A stretch of 64,000 nt of DNA, taken from assembly GCA_003507395.1 (NCBI GenBank), contig DNVW01000013.1, positions 60,706-124,705 of the forward strand, given 5' to 3'. Position 1 is the first letter of the stretch; each line of letters begins with the position of its first letter. The notes under the pieces are model-generated. The model did not search any database and had not been told where the DNA came from. It was given only the letters and a program-made list of their open reading frames with translations. Shown here one piece after another: positions 38,413 to 47,276 of this stretch. Both the position numbers and the translations under genes were made by a program. This DNA is from Clostridiales bacterium (GTDB lineage Bacteria; Bacillota; Clostridia; TANB77; CAG-508).

Positions 38413-39063
38413 ATGAAGGAAAAAGAATTAGAGAGATTACTAAATTTAAAAAAAGAAGAAAAAGCATTATATGAAAAAGGAATAGTATCAATATGTGGAA
38501 TAGATGAAGCAGGGCGTGGACCTTTAGCAGGTCCAGTAGTTGTTGCATGTTCATTAATGCCAAAAGACTCTATGATAGAAGGGGTAAATGATTCAAAAAA
38601 AATTGCAGAAAAAAAGAGAGAAAGAATATATGAAGAAATAATAAAAGAAGCTATAGCCTATGGAGTAGGAATAATAAACCAAGAGGAAATTGACAGAATA
38701 AATATATTAAATGCTACTAAAAAAGGATTAACTATTGCAATAAAAGAACTTGAAGAAAAATTAGAAAAACAAAATTTGAAAAGACCAGAAGTTATTTTAG
38801 TAGATGCTTTAACAGGTATAGATACTTTAGGAATACCATATAAATCTATAATACATGGAGATGCAATAAGCTATTCAATTGCCTGTGCTTCAATAATTGC
38901 AAAAGTAACAAGAGATAGAATAATGAAACAAATGGATGAGATTTATCCACAATATGGTTTTGCTAAACATAAAGGATATGGTACAGCTGCACATATGCAA
39001 GCAATAAGAGAAAACGGACTATGTCCAATACATAGAAGGAGTTTTGTAAAAAATATTATCTAA
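38413..39063 (+). CDS. rnhB: Ribonuclease HII
   Basis: A 216-residue RNase HII that removes ribonucleotides from DNA and RNA in RNA-DNA hybrids. Motifs: CGIDEAGRGPLAGPVV (catalytic Asp-Glu), NDSKKI, LVDAL (Asp), GDAISYSIACASIIAKVTRDR and YGFAKHKGYGT. An N-terminal extension of about 30 lysine/glutamate-rich residues precedes the core. Confidence 0.97.
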   Translation: MKEKELERLLNLKKEEKALYEKGIVSICGIDEAGRGPLAGPVVVACSLMPKDSMIEGVNDSKKIAEKKRERIYEEIIKEAIAYGVGIINQEEIDRINILNATKKGLTIAIKELEEKLEKQNLKRPEVILVDALTGIDTLGIPYKSIIHGDAISYSIACASIIAKVTRDRIMKQMDEIYPQYGFAKHKGYGTAAHMQAIRENGLCPIHRRSFVKNII

Positions 39064-39076
39064 AGGAGAAATAATC

Positions 39077-40375
39077 ATGAATATATTAGATATAATTGCT
39101 AAGAAAAGGGACGGTAAAAAATTGTCTAAAGAAGAAATAGACTTCTTTGTTCAAGGATATACAAATAATTCTATTTCAGATTATCAAGCAGCAGCACTAA
39201 TAATGGCAATATATATAAATAAACTAGATGAGGAAGAAACAACAAATTTAACAGTAGCAATGGCATATTCAGGCGATGTATTAGATTTATCAGAAATAGG
39301 AATTGTTGTAGATAAACATAGTACGGGTGGAGTTGGAGACAAAGTAACTCTTATATTAGCACCAATAATTGCATCATTAGGTGTACCTGTTGCAAAAATG
39401 TCAGGAAGAGGTTTAGGCTTTACAGGAGGAACAATAGATAAATTAGAAGCAATACCAGGCTATGATACAAGCATAGATATAGATACATTTAAACAAAATG
39501 TAAAAAGTATAGGAATTAGTTTAATTGGTCAAACATTGAATTTGGCACCGGCAGATAAAAAAATATATGCTTTAAGAGATACCATAAGTTGTGTAGAAAA
39601 TATGTCACTAATAGCATCTAGCATAATGAGTAAAAAAATTGCAGCAGGTGCAAATAAAATAGTGCTAGATGTAACTTGTGGTAGTGGAGCATTTATGAAA
39701 AATGAACAAGATGCAATTAAATTATCTGAAACAATGAAAAAAATAGGTGAATTAGCAAAAAAAGAAACAGTATGTGTAATAACAAATATGGATGAACCAC
39801 TTGGAAAAAATGTTGGAAATACTTTAGAAATTTTAGAAGCGATAAAAGCACTTAAAGGTAATATGGAAAAAGATGTACAAGAAGTTGTATTAGAACTTGG
39901 AGCACAAATGATAAGACTAGCAGGAAAGGGAGACAGCATAGAAGAAAATAAAAGAAAAATGCTAGAAAACATACAAAATGGTAAAGCACTAGAGAAATTT
40001 AAACAATTAATACAAAAACAAAATGGAGATATTTCATACATAGATAATCCAGAAAAATTTGAAAAAGCAAAATATATAATTCCTGTAATATCAGAAAAAA
40101 ATGGATTTGTAACAAATATGAATGCAGAGCAAATAGGTAGATTATCTGTATTTTTAGGAGCAGGGCGTATAAAAAAAGAAGACAAAATAGATAAAACAGT
40201 AGGCATAGTATTAGAAAAGAAGGTCGGAAATGAAGTAAAAAAGGGAGACGTTTTGGCATATATACATGCTAATGGCAAAGAAAGGGCAGAAGAAGCAGTA
40301 GAACAATTAAAGGAAATATATGCAATAGGAGAAAAAGAAATAGGCGCTAAAAAAGCAATAATAAAGATAATTTAA
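39077..40375 (+). CDS. pdp: Pyrimidine-nucleoside phosphorylase
   Basis: A 432-residue member of the thymidine/pyrimidine nucleoside phosphorylase family, which splits uridine, thymidine or deoxyuridine with phosphate. Signatures: DYQAAALIMAI, KHSTGGVGDKVTL (phosphate-binding), KMSGRGLGFTGGTIDKLEAI and a C-terminal barrel-sandwich domain. It is similar to DeoA, but in Clostridia the broad-specificity Pdp name fits best. AAAGGAG lies 9 nt before the ATG. It is last in the operon; a terminator follows. Confidence 0.93.
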   Translation: MNILDIIAKKRDGKKLSKEEIDFFVQGYTNNSISDYQAAALIMAIYINKLDEEETTNLTVAMAYSGDVLDLSEIGIVVDKHSTGGVGDKVTLILAPIIASLGVPVAKMSGRGLGFTGGTIDKLEAIPGYDTSIDIDTFKQNVKSIGISLIGQTLNLAPADKKIYALRDTISCVENMSLIASSIMSKKIAAGANKIVLDVTCGSGAFMKNEQDAIKLSETMKKIGELAKKETVCVITNMDEPLGKNVGNTLEILEAIKALKGNMEKDVQEVVLELGAQMIRLAGKGDSIEENKRKMLENIQNGKALEKFKQLIQKQNGDISYIDNPEKFEKAKYIIPVISEKNGFVTNMNAEQIGRLSVFLGAGRIKKEDKIDKTVGIVLEKKVGNEVKKGDVLAYIHANGKERAEEAVEQLKEIYAIGEKEIGAKKAIIKII

Positions 40376-40376
40376 A

Positions 40377-40406
40377 AAACTCAGCTATTGCTGAGTTTCT
40401 TGTTTT
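40377..40406 (+). terminator. Intrinsic terminator after pdp
   Basis: Stem AACTCAGC / GCTGAGTT with loop TATT and a broken T-tract (TTTCTTGTTTT). Confidence 0.85.
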
Positions 40407-40420
40407 ATACAACAAGGTTA

Positions 40421-40497
40421 GGCTACCTAAATTTGCCCGAGCAGAGCGAGTGGCATGTATTTTGCACTTACTTCGAAGACTTACTTAGCAAAATGCC
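40421..40497. other. Structured GC-richer intergenic element
   Basis: Between the pdp terminator and the end of the zinc-ribbon gene lies a stretch with GCCCGAGCAGAGCGAGTGGC and an imperfect stem GGCAT..ATTTTGC / GCAAAATGCC around a loop containing the palindrome CTTCGAAG. It has no coding potential I can see. It could be an untranslated RNA, a repeat or the 3' end of the minus-strand transcript. Confidence 0.35.
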
Positions 40498-40501
40498 TTT
40501 C

Positions 40502-40765
40502 TTATAAATTAATTCCTATATTACTAGAATTATTAAATTTATTAGACAATTTAGAAAATTCATCTTGAGCTAAAAATCTATTTAAATTTTTAAAAGAAAT
40601 TCCTGTATTTGCAGATATACACTCAATAGAATCTGGTGTAGAATTAATTTCTAAATAACTTTTTAATTTGGTAATTTCATTAAAATCTTTTGGTTTACAA
40701 TTAGGGCAGACATCTCCTTCTGTAGCATAAAAGCAACCACAACGACAACATTTATTTAAATTCAT
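40502..40765 (-). CDS. Small zinc-ribbon protein (YvyF-like)
   Basis: An 87-residue protein with a zinc ribbon at the N-terminus (KCCRCGCFY and later CPNCK: two CxxC knuckles) and a helical part with PDSIECISANTGISFKNLNRFL, which looks like a small helix-turn-helix. The layout resembles YvyF-type proteins of flagellar operons, but no flagellar genes are nearby, so the name is only a comparison. AAGGAG lies 11 nt before the ATG. Confidence 0.7.
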   Translation of the reverse strand: MNLNKCCRCGCFYATEGDVCPNCKPKDFNEITKLKSYLEINSTPDSIECISANTGISFKNLNRFLAQDEFSKLSNKFNNSSNIGINL

Positions 40766-40860
40766 AATAGTTTTACTCCTTCTAAAATAATATAAATTAT
40801 TTTATCATAAAATGTCAAAAATATAAATAGAAAATAAAAAATAGTGTAATTATTTTAAAA

Positions 40861-40889
40861 TTGACAAATTATGTAAAACGATGTATAAT
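40861..40889 (+). promoter_or_regulatory. Consensus sigma-A promoter of trmFO
   Basis: Perfect TTGACA (40861-40866), 17-nt spacer, perfect TATAAT (40884-40889). It predicts a leader of about 100 nt before the trmFO ATG. Confidence 0.85.
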
Positions 40890-40942
40890 AATAAATGTCA
40901 AATACAATGTGTGTAAGACATATTACAATTCCCTGAGGGGTG

Positions 40943-40967
40943 ACATTGAGACAGGTTGTCTTAATGT
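40943..40967 (+). promoter_or_regulatory. Hairpin in the trmFO leader
   Basis: An 11-bp stem ACATTGAGACA / TGTCTTAATGT (one G-U pair) closes a 3-nt loop in the 5' leader. It is preceded by CCCTGAGGGG. No T-tract follows, so it is not a terminator; it could be a regulatory or stabilising stem. Confidence 0.45.
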
Positions 40968-40996
40968 ATAAATAAGTATAAAAAAGAGGAAAAACT

Positions 40997-42370
40997 ATGG
41001 AGAAAAATATAACAATAATTGGAGGAGGGTTAGCAGGCTCAGAGGCTGCATACCAAATTGCCAAAAGAGGAATAAAAGTAAAATTATATGAAATGAAACC
41101 TAGTAAATTTTCACCTGCACACAGTAACTGCAATTTAGCAGAAATTGTGTGTAGCAATTCTTTTAAATCTAATTTAATTACAAATGCATCTGGATTACTA
41201 AAAGAGGAATTAAGGCAATTAGACTCTCTACTTATAAAAATTGCAGATGAGGTACAAGTTCCTGCAGGTCAAGCATTAGCAGTAGACAGAGAAAAGTTTG
41301 CTGAAGAAGTAACTAAAAGATTAGAACAGTTTGCAAACATAGAAGTAATAAGGCAGGAAGTTGGAAAAGAAATATCTGTTAAGCAATTAGCTGAAAATGG
41401 AATTGTAATTATTGCAACAGGTCCACTTACTTCAGAAAGTTTATCCAAAGAAATACAAGAACTTACAGGAGAAGATAAATTGTATTTTTATGATGCAGCA
41501 GCACCGATAGTAGAAAAAATTTCCATAAATATGAATATAGGTTTTTATGGAGATAGATATAAGCAAGAACGAGGAAAAGAAGAGTCTATTGACGAATGGA
41601 GAACAAGATTAGAAAAAGAGAATGAGAACAGTTATATTAATTTGCCAATGAATAAAGAGGAATACGAAAAATTTTATGGTGAGCTTATTAATGCAGAAGT
41701 AGTAGAACTTCATAATTTTGAAAAAAAAGAAATATTTGAAGGGTGTATGCCTGTAGAAGTAATGGCGAAAAGAGGAATAGACACATTAAGATTTGGACCA
41801 TTAAAGCCAGTAGGATTCACAGATTTAAGAACAGGAAAAAGGCCATATGCAATAGTACAGTTAAGACAAGACAATACAGAAGGAAATTTATTTAATATAG
41901 TAGGTTTCCAAACAAATTTGAAATTTGGGGAACAAAAAAGAGTATTTAGTTTAATACCAGGATTAGAAAATGCAGAGTTTATTAAATATGGCGTTATGCA
42001 TAGAAATACATTTATAAATTCACCAGAACTTTTAGATAATACATATAATTTAAAGAAAAATTCTAATATATATTTTGCAGGGCAAATAACAGGTGTAGAG
42101 GGGTATGTAGAATCAATAGCTTCAGGACTTGTAGCTGGGATAAATGCATGCCTAAATTTAAAAGGCAATAAAATAAAATGCAAGGCAGTATTTCCAAATG
42201 AAACAGTAATTGGGGCACTAGCAAATTATATATCTACACCAAATAAAAACTTTCAACCAATGAATGCAAACTTTGGAATTTTGCCAGAATTGGACGAAAA
42301 AATAAAAGATAAAAAATTAAGATACGAAAAAATGGCAGAAAGAGCCTTAAAATCTTTAAAAACCACTTGA
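40997..42370 (+). CDS. trmFO: Methylenetetrahydrofolate--tRNA-(uracil(54)-C5)-methyltransferase
   Basis: A 457-residue FAD-dependent enzyme that makes ribothymidine at U54 of tRNA using methylene-THF, the Firmicute alternative to TrmA. Signatures: [20 protein letters not shown] (FAD fold), [14 protein letters not shown] and [14 protein letters not shown] (the two functional cysteines), FGPLKPVGF and [14 protein letters not shown]. Length is normal. It is followed by the rpsB promoter, whose -35 overlaps its stop codon. Confidence 0.97.
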   Translation: MEKNITIIGGGLAGSEAAYQIAKRGIKVKLYEMKPSKFSPAHSNCNLAEIVCSNSFKSNLITNASGLLKEELRQLDSLLIKIADEVQVPAGQALAVDREKFAEEVTKRLEQFANIEVIRQEVGKEISVKQLAENGIVIIATGPLTSESLSKEIQELTGEDKLYFYDAAAPIVEKISINMNIGFYGDRYKQERGKEESIDEWRTRLEKENENSYINLPMNKEEYEKFYGELINAEVVELHNFEKKEIFEGCMPVEVMAKRGIDTLRFGPLKPVGFTDLRTGKRPYAIVQLRQDNTEGNLFNIVGFQTNLKFGEQKRVFSLIPGLENAEFIKYGVMHRNTFINSPELLDNTYNLKKNSNIYFAGQITGVEGYVESIASGLVAGINACLNLKGNKIKCKAVFPNETVIGALANYISTPNKNFQPMNANFGILPELDEKIKDKKLRYEKMAERALKSLKTT

Positions 42371-42395
42371 AATCTGTAATAAAGTCTGATATAAT
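42367..42395 (+). promoter_or_regulatory. Sigma-A promoter of rpsB-tsf
   Basis: TTGAAA (42367-42372) overlapping the trmFO stop, 17-nt spacer, perfect TATAAT (42390-42395). Confidence 0.85.
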
Positions 42396-42411
42396 ATTGC
42401 CTGTTAAAACA

Positions 42412-42482
42412 CACATATAGTTAGTTTAAGAAAAGTGCTTGTTTTATAAAAACAAGTCTTCTTAAATGTTAGAAGCTATGTG
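42412..42482 (+). promoter_or_regulatory. Structured rpsB-tsf mRNA leader (candidate S2 autoregulatory site)
   Basis: Three nested stems: outer CACAT..AG / CTATGTG, middle TTTAAGAA / TTCTTAAA (perfect, 8 bp), inner CTTGTTTT / AAAACAAG (perfect, 8 bp, 3-nt loop). The structure ends at the purine-rich region before the gene. Ribosomal protein operons often carry such leaders bound by their own product. That role is inferred here, not shown. Confidence 0.55.
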
Positions 42483-42512
42483 GAGGTAAAAAACTAAAAG
42501 GAGGAATTTAAA

Positions 42513-43286
42513 ATGGCAGTAGTTGCAATGAAACAATTACTAGAAGCAGGTGTTCATTTCGGACATCAAACAAGAAGATGGGATCCAAAAATGGCTGAAT
42601 ATATTTTTCAAGCTAGAAATGGAATTCACATTATCGATTTACAAAAAACATCTAAAAAATTAGATGAAGCTTACAGCTTTTTAAAAGAACAAGCTGAAGC
42701 AGGAAAAACGGTTCTATTTGTAGGAACTAAAAAACAAGCACAAGATTGTATGAAGGAAGCAGCAGAAAAATGTGGTATGTACTATGTTAACCAAAGATGG
42801 TTAGGTGGAACATTAACAAACTTCGCAACAATTAGAAAAAGAATTGACAGATTAGAACAATTAGAAACAATGCAAGAAGATGGAACATTTGATGTATTAC
42901 CTAAAAAAGAAGTTATACTTCTAAAAAAAGAAATGGAAAAACTAGAAAAAAACCTTGGAGGAATTAAAGAAATGAAAGAACTTCCAGGAGTTATGTTTAT
43001 AGTAGATCCTAAAAAAGAAAGAATTGGAATATTAGAAGCAAAAAAACTAGGCATTCCAGTTATTGGATTAATAGATACAAACTGTAATCCAGAAGAAGTA
43101 GATTATGCTATTCCAGGAAATGATGATGCAATAAGAGCAGTTAAATTAATAGCAGATTGTATGGCAAATGCAGTTATAGAAGGAAGACAAGGCGAATCTA
43201 TGGTTACTGATGTACAAGAAGAACAAGTAGCAGAAGAAGAACCACAAAGCATGGAAGAAGTTGTAGAAGCAGTTGAAGAAAACTAA
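42513..43286 (+). CDS. rpsB: 30S ribosomal protein S2
   Basis: A 257-residue S2 protein. Signatures: [22 protein letters not shown] at the N-terminus (quoted in parts: [15 protein letters not shown]), [22 protein letters not shown] and [14 protein letters not shown] with the terminal [10 protein letters not shown] short acidic C-terminal tail (EEQVAEEEP) follows. AAAGGAGGA precedes the ATG. It is transcribed with tsf. Confidence 0.98.
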   Translation: MAVVAMKQLLEAGVHFGHQTRRWDPKMAEYIFQARNGIHIIDLQKTSKKLDEAYSFLKEQAEAGKTVLFVGTKKQAQDCMKEAAEKCGMYYVNQRWLGGTLTNFATIRKRIDRLEQLETMQEDGTFDVLPKKEVILLKKEMEKLEKNLGGIKEMKELPGVMFIVDPKKERIGILEAKKLGIPVIGLIDTNCNPEEVDYAIPGNDDAIRAVKLIADCMANAVIEGRQGESMVTDVQEEQVAEEEPQSMEEVVEAVEEN

Positions 43287-43323
43287 TTAAATAAATCTAA
43301 AAAACGAAGGGAGATAGACGACT

Positions 43324-44205
43324 ATGATAACAGCAAACCAAGTTAAAGAATTAAGAGAAAAAACTGGTGCAGGAATGATGGACTGTAAAAAAGTTTTAGC
43401 AGAGACTAATGGAGACGAAGAAAAGGCAATAGAACTTTTAAGAGAAAGAGGAATTGCTAAAGCTGCTAAAAAATCAGACAGAATTGCAGCAGAAGGCTTA
43501 GTTACTACTTATGTTTCAGAAGATAAAAAAATAGGAGCAGTAGTAGAAGTAAATGCAGAAACAGACTTCGTGGCAAAAAACGAAGAATTCAGAAGTTTTG
43601 TAGCAGATGTAGCAAAACAAATAGTTGAAAAAAATCCAGCAACTGTAGAAGAATTATTAGAACAACCTTCTATAGCAGAAGCAGGAAAAACAGTTGGCGA
43701 AGTATTAACTGGAAAGATTGCAACAATTGGTGAAAATATGTTTATTAGAAGATTTGAAAGATTTGAAACTAATGGATTAATAGAAAGCTACATTCATGGA
43801 GATGGAAAAATAGGAGTTTTAGTAGAAGTAGAAGGTGGAAATAGCCAATTTGCAAAAGATATATGTATGCAAATTGCAGCTGCAAGACCAGAATACTTAG
43901 ATAGAAATTCAGTTCCAGCAGATAGATTACAAAAAGAAATGGAAATACTAAAAGCACAAGCTATGAATGAAGGAAAACCAGCAGAAATAGCAGAAAAAAT
44001 GGTTCAAGGTAGAATTGGAAAATTCTATGGAGAGATATGCTTAGTAGAGCAAGTTTTTGTAAAAAATCCAGATATAAAAATATCTAAATTAGCAGAAGAA
44101 AATAATGCTAAAATCTTAAGATTTGCAAGATTTGAAAAAGGCGAAGGATTACAAAAAAGAGAAGAAAACTTTGCAGAAGAAGTAGCAAAACAAATTAAAA
44201 ATTAG
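43324..44205 (+). CDS. tsf: Elongation factor Ts
   Basis: A 293-residue nucleotide-exchange factor for EF-Tu. The N-terminal UBA-like domain has VKELREKTGAGMMDCKKVL, followed by the core with VEVNAETDFVAKN and the second core subdomain. GGGAGA lies upstream of the ATG. It is the end of the rpsB-tsf operon; pyrH and frr, which often follow, are absent and a terminator is present instead. Confidence 0.98.
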   Translation: MITANQVKELREKTGAGMMDCKKVLAETNGDEEKAIELLRERGIAKAAKKSDRIAAEGLVTTYVSEDKKIGAVVEVNAETDFVAKNEEFRSFVADVAKQIVEKNPATVEELLEQPSIAEAGKTVGEVLTGKIATIGENMFIRRFERFETNGLIESYIHGDGKIGVLVEVEGGNSQFAKDICMQIAAARPEYLDRNSVPADRLQKEMEILKAQAMNEGKPAEIAEKMVQGRIGKFYGEICLVEQVFVKNPDIKISKLAEENNAKILRFARFEKGEGLQKREENFAEEVAKQIKN

Positions 44206-44212
44206 TTAAAAT

Positions 44213-44240
44213 AAAAATGCCTCTTTAGAGGCATTTTTTG
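44213..44240 (+). terminator. Intrinsic terminator after tsf
   Basis: Stem AAATGCCTC / GAGGCATTT with a 4-nt loop and T6 tail, 7 nt after the stop. Confidence 0.9.
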
Positions 44241-44259
44241 TGTTATTTTAATCTTTTCC

Positions 44260-44289
44260 TTGTAATTCTATCAATACCTTTGATATAAT
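44260..44289 (+). promoter_or_regulatory. Extended -10 promoter of the EEP/lspA gene group
   Basis: TTGTAA (44260-44265), 18-nt spacer, TGATATAAT (44281-44289), i.e. TG-N-TATAAT extended -10, 36 nt before the ATG. Confidence 0.65.
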
Positions 44290-44325
44290 TGAACTGTAAA
44301 AATATGAATAAAAGGGAGTGGTTAT

Positions 44326-45063
44326 ATGCTAGTAAAAATTATTACATTTAATGTTGCCCATGGCAGAGGAATGGACAATATAATAGACATAGAGAGACAG
44401 GCAAATTTAATAAAAGAATACAAACCAGATATAATATTTTTGCAAGAAGTTGATATGTACACCAAAAGGGTAGGAGAGGTAAATCAAATTAGAGAATTTG
44501 CAAAAAAAGTAGGAATGTATTATTGCTCTATGGAAAGCAATATAACCTTAGAAGATGGATATTACGGAGATGGAATAATAAGCAGATTTTTAATATCATT
44601 TTCAGCTAATTATTTAATGCCATTAACAGATACAAAACATGAGCAAAGAGGAATATTATATAACAGAATATCACTAGGGACTACTAAACTAAACCTATTT
44701 TCTGTACACTTATCAACATATGAGGATGAAAGAATATTAGCAGCTAAAGAATTGTGTAGAATAATTAGCAAAATAGATTCAAATGAAGTAATTATAGTAG
44801 GTGGAGACTTTAATGTTGGGGTAACAAGACTAGGAAAAGGAAGATATATATTTGAAGAAAAAGAAAGGTATGAAGAGTATGAAATATTGCAGAAAAAGTT
44901 AAAAAAGATAGATAACAAAGAAGATACATGGTTTTCAGAACTTGGAAAAGGTTGTATAGATACAATTTTTTATTCTGAAAATATAGAACTAATAAAATAT
45001 GAAACAATAGATGCAAATGGTACATCAGACCATAATGCAATATATACAGAGTTTAATATATAA
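44326..45063 (+). CDS. Endonuclease/exonuclease/phosphatase (EEP) family protein
   Basis: A 245-residue EEP-fold hydrolase. Motifs: TFNVAHGRG (active-site Asn), IFLQEVDM (metal-binding Glu), FSVHLSTYEDER, VGGDFNVG (Asp-Asn pair) and GTSDHNAIYTEF (terminal Asp-His). The fold covers DNases, sphingomyelinases and inositol phosphatases; the substrate cannot be told. No signal peptide is visible. The next gene follows after 14 nt. Confidence 0.85.
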   Translation: MLVKIITFNVAHGRGMDNIIDIERQANLIKEYKPDIIFLQEVDMYTKRVGEVNQIREFAKKVGMYYCSMESNITLEDGYYGDGIISRFLISFSANYLMPLTDTKHEQRGILYNRISLGTTKLNLFSVHLSTYEDERILAAKELCRIISKIDSNEVIIVGGDFNVGVTRLGKGRYIFEEKERYEEYEILQKKLKKIDNKEDTWFSELGKGCIDTIFYSENIELIKYETIDANGTSDHNAIYTEFNI

Positions 45064-45077
45064 TTTGGAGGACATTT

Positions 45078-46751
45078 ATGAATAAAAAAAGAGTATTTAA
45101 TATTATTGCAATTGTATCAATAGTTATTTTTGCATTTTCGATTACACCAATAACATTACAAAATGACACATATTATACTGTAGCGATAGGAAAACATATA
45201 CTAGAAAATGGAATTGATATGAAAGACCCATTTTCTTGGCATGAAAATTTGCCATATACGTATCCTCATTGGGCTTATGATACAGCCACTTATTTAGTAT
45301 ATAATCTGGGAGAAAATGTTGGAATAGGTGGATTTACAGCTATATATATAGCTACAGTCATGCTAAGTATGGTACTAGGCCTTGTGGTCTACTTAGTAAA
45401 TTCAAAACTATCTAAAAATAATGTTATATCTTTTATTGTTACATTAGGCGTATTATATTTATTAAAAGATTATATTGCTGCTAGAGCACAATTAGTTACA
45501 TTTATTTTATTTGCATTAACAATATTATTTATTGAAGATTATATAGAAACGAACAAAAAAATTTATTTATTTGGGTTATTAGCAATTTCTATTTTAATGG
45601 TAAATATACATGTTGCAGTTTGGCCATTTTATTTCGTACTATTTTTACCATATATTGCAGAAGCCATTATTTGCTGGATAAGTGATAATGATATATATAA
45701 TAGAATTCAAGTGTGGACATACAAAAATAAAATAAAAAGATTAAATAGAAAAGGAAAAAAAGAACAGGCAGAAAAAGTTGCAGAGGAATTAAAACATATA
45801 CAAGAAAATCATTTAGTGGTATTGGAAGGGCAGAAAAAAAGAAGGAACAATCCATACAAAGTAAAAATAACAAAAGAAATACCTATAAAAGGTTTAATAA
45901 TTATAATGATTATATCTATTTTTACAGGACTTTTAACACCACTTGGAACAACACCATATACCTATTTAATAAAGACTATGAAAGGAAATACTACACATAA
46001 TATTAGTGAGCATTTACCATTAACATTAGTAAATAATATACCAATTATGACTTTATTAATAATGTTTATAATAATATTAATGTTTACAGATACAAAAATA
46101 AAATTAAGAGATTTATTTATGCTTTCAGGATTAACTTTACTAGCATTTATGACTAGAAGGCAAACTTCTTTATTGGCACTTATAGGTTCTTTTATATTTT
46201 CAAAATTAGTAGCAAGTTTATTTGAAAAATATGCACCAGAGGCAAAAGAAAAGTTTATAAATATTATATGCACATTGCTAGGAAAAGTAATTATTTTATT
46301 ATCAATAATTATAATGAGTTTACATATGTATAGTGGCAAAATAGGAGACAAAATTGTAAGTAGGACTAAATATCCAGTAGAAGCAGCAGACTGGATGTTA
46401 CAAAATCTTGATGTAAAAAATATAAAACTTTTTAACGAATATAATTATGGAAGTTATTTGCTATATAAAGGAATTCCTGTATTTATAGATTCAAGAGCTG
46501 ATTTATATGCACCAGAGTTTAATGGAAGTATGCAAGAAGATGGAAAATTTGAAGGAAGAGATATATTTACAGATTTTATAGAAACATCAGGATTAAATAA
46601 ACATTATGAAGATACCTTTGAAAAATACGGAGTAACACATGTTATTTTGAAAAAAACATCAAAGCTTTATAAATATATTTCTAGAGATGATAGTTATTTA
46701 GAAATATATTCAGATAAAAGTTTTGTAATATATGAAAGATGTAAAATTTAA
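45078..46751 (+). CDS. Large polytopic membrane protein, GT-C-like glycosyltransferase candidate
   Basis: A 557-residue protein with about ten to eleven hydrophobic segments, a short first loop with QNDTYYTVAIGKHILENG and DPFSWHENLPYTYPHW, a cytoplasmic charged region (about 205-275, rich in K and R) and a soluble C-terminal part with YNYGSYLLYKGIPVFIDSRADLY. The first extracytoplasmic loop, with an acidic residue just after the first helix, and the overall plan resemble GT-C lipid-linked-sugar glycosyltransferases, but I cannot name a family. GGAGG lies 9 nt before the ATG. It is next to lspA. Confidence 0.7.
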   Translation: MNKKRVFNIIAIVSIVIFAFSITPITLQNDTYYTVAIGKHILENGIDMKDPFSWHENLPYTYPHWAYDTATYLVYNLGENVGIGGFTAIYIATVMLSMVLGLVVYLVNSKLSKNNVISFIVTLGVLYLLKDYIAARAQLVTFILFALTILFIEDYIETNKKIYLFGLLAISILMVNIHVAVWPFYFVLFLPYIAEAIICWISDNDIYNRIQVWTYKNKIKRLNRKGKKEQAEKVAEELKHIQENHLVVLEGQKKRRNNPYKVKITKEIPIKGLIIIMIISIFTGLLTPLGTTPYTYLIKTMKGNTTHNISEHLPLTLVNNIPIMTLLIMFIIILMFTDTKIKLRDLFMLSGLTLLAFMTRRQTSLLALIGSFIFSKLVASLFEKYAPEAKEKFINIICTLLGKVIILLSIIIMSLHMYSGKIGDKIVSRTKYPVEAADWMLQNLDVKNIKLFNEYNYGSYLLYKGIPVFIDSRADLYAPEFNGSMQEDGKFEGRDIFTDFIETSGLNKHYEDTFEKYGVTHVILKKTSKLYKYISRDDSYLEIYSDKSFVIYERCKI

Positions 46752-46772
46752 ATGAAGGAATGATTAAAATAA

Positions 46773-47276
46773 ATGAAAAAGAAAAATATTTTACTAATAT
46801 TACTTATAGTATTTTTAATAATATTAGATCAAGCAACAAAAATAATAGTTATAAATACTATTAAAGGGGAATCAGTAAATATAATAAATAATTTTCTAAA
46901 CTTCACATATGTGGAGAACAGTGGTGTTGCATTTGGAATTAATTCTAATGGTAGAGTTACAAATATTATAATAAATATAATTGTAATGGCTGTTGTCATA
47001 AGATTTATGCTAAATCAAAAAGAAATGATGAACAAATTTACAAGCATATCATTATCATTAATTTTAGCAGGTGGATTTGGAAATTTAATAGACAGAATTT
47101 TTAGAGGAACAGTAATAGATTTTATAGATATATCACCAATATTTAATTTTCCAACATTTAATATAGCAGACATATTAGTCGTAGTAGGTTGGATAAGCTT
47201 TGCTTTAAGTATGGCAATATACACTACAAAAGAATTTAAGAATTTAAAAGGACATAAAGGAATGAAAAATAGATGA
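46773..47276 (+). CDS. lspA: Lipoprotein signal peptidase (signal peptidase II)
   Basis: A 167-residue aspartyl protease with four membrane helices that removes the signal peptide from prolipoproteins. Motifs: LDQATKIIV, ENSGVAFG, GGFGNLIDR, TVIDFID and FNIADI; the last two hold the catalytic aspartates. Its stop overlaps the rluD start (ATGA), implying translational coupling, a common Firmicute pair. Confidence 0.97.
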   Translation: MKKKNILLILLIVFLIILDQATKIIVINTIKGESVNIINNFLNFTYVENSGVAFGINSNGRVTNIIINIIVMAVVIRFMLNQKEMMNKFTSISLSLILAGGFGNLIDRIFRGTVIDFIDISPIFNFPTFNIADILVVVGWISFALSMAIYTTKEFKNLKGHKGMKNR

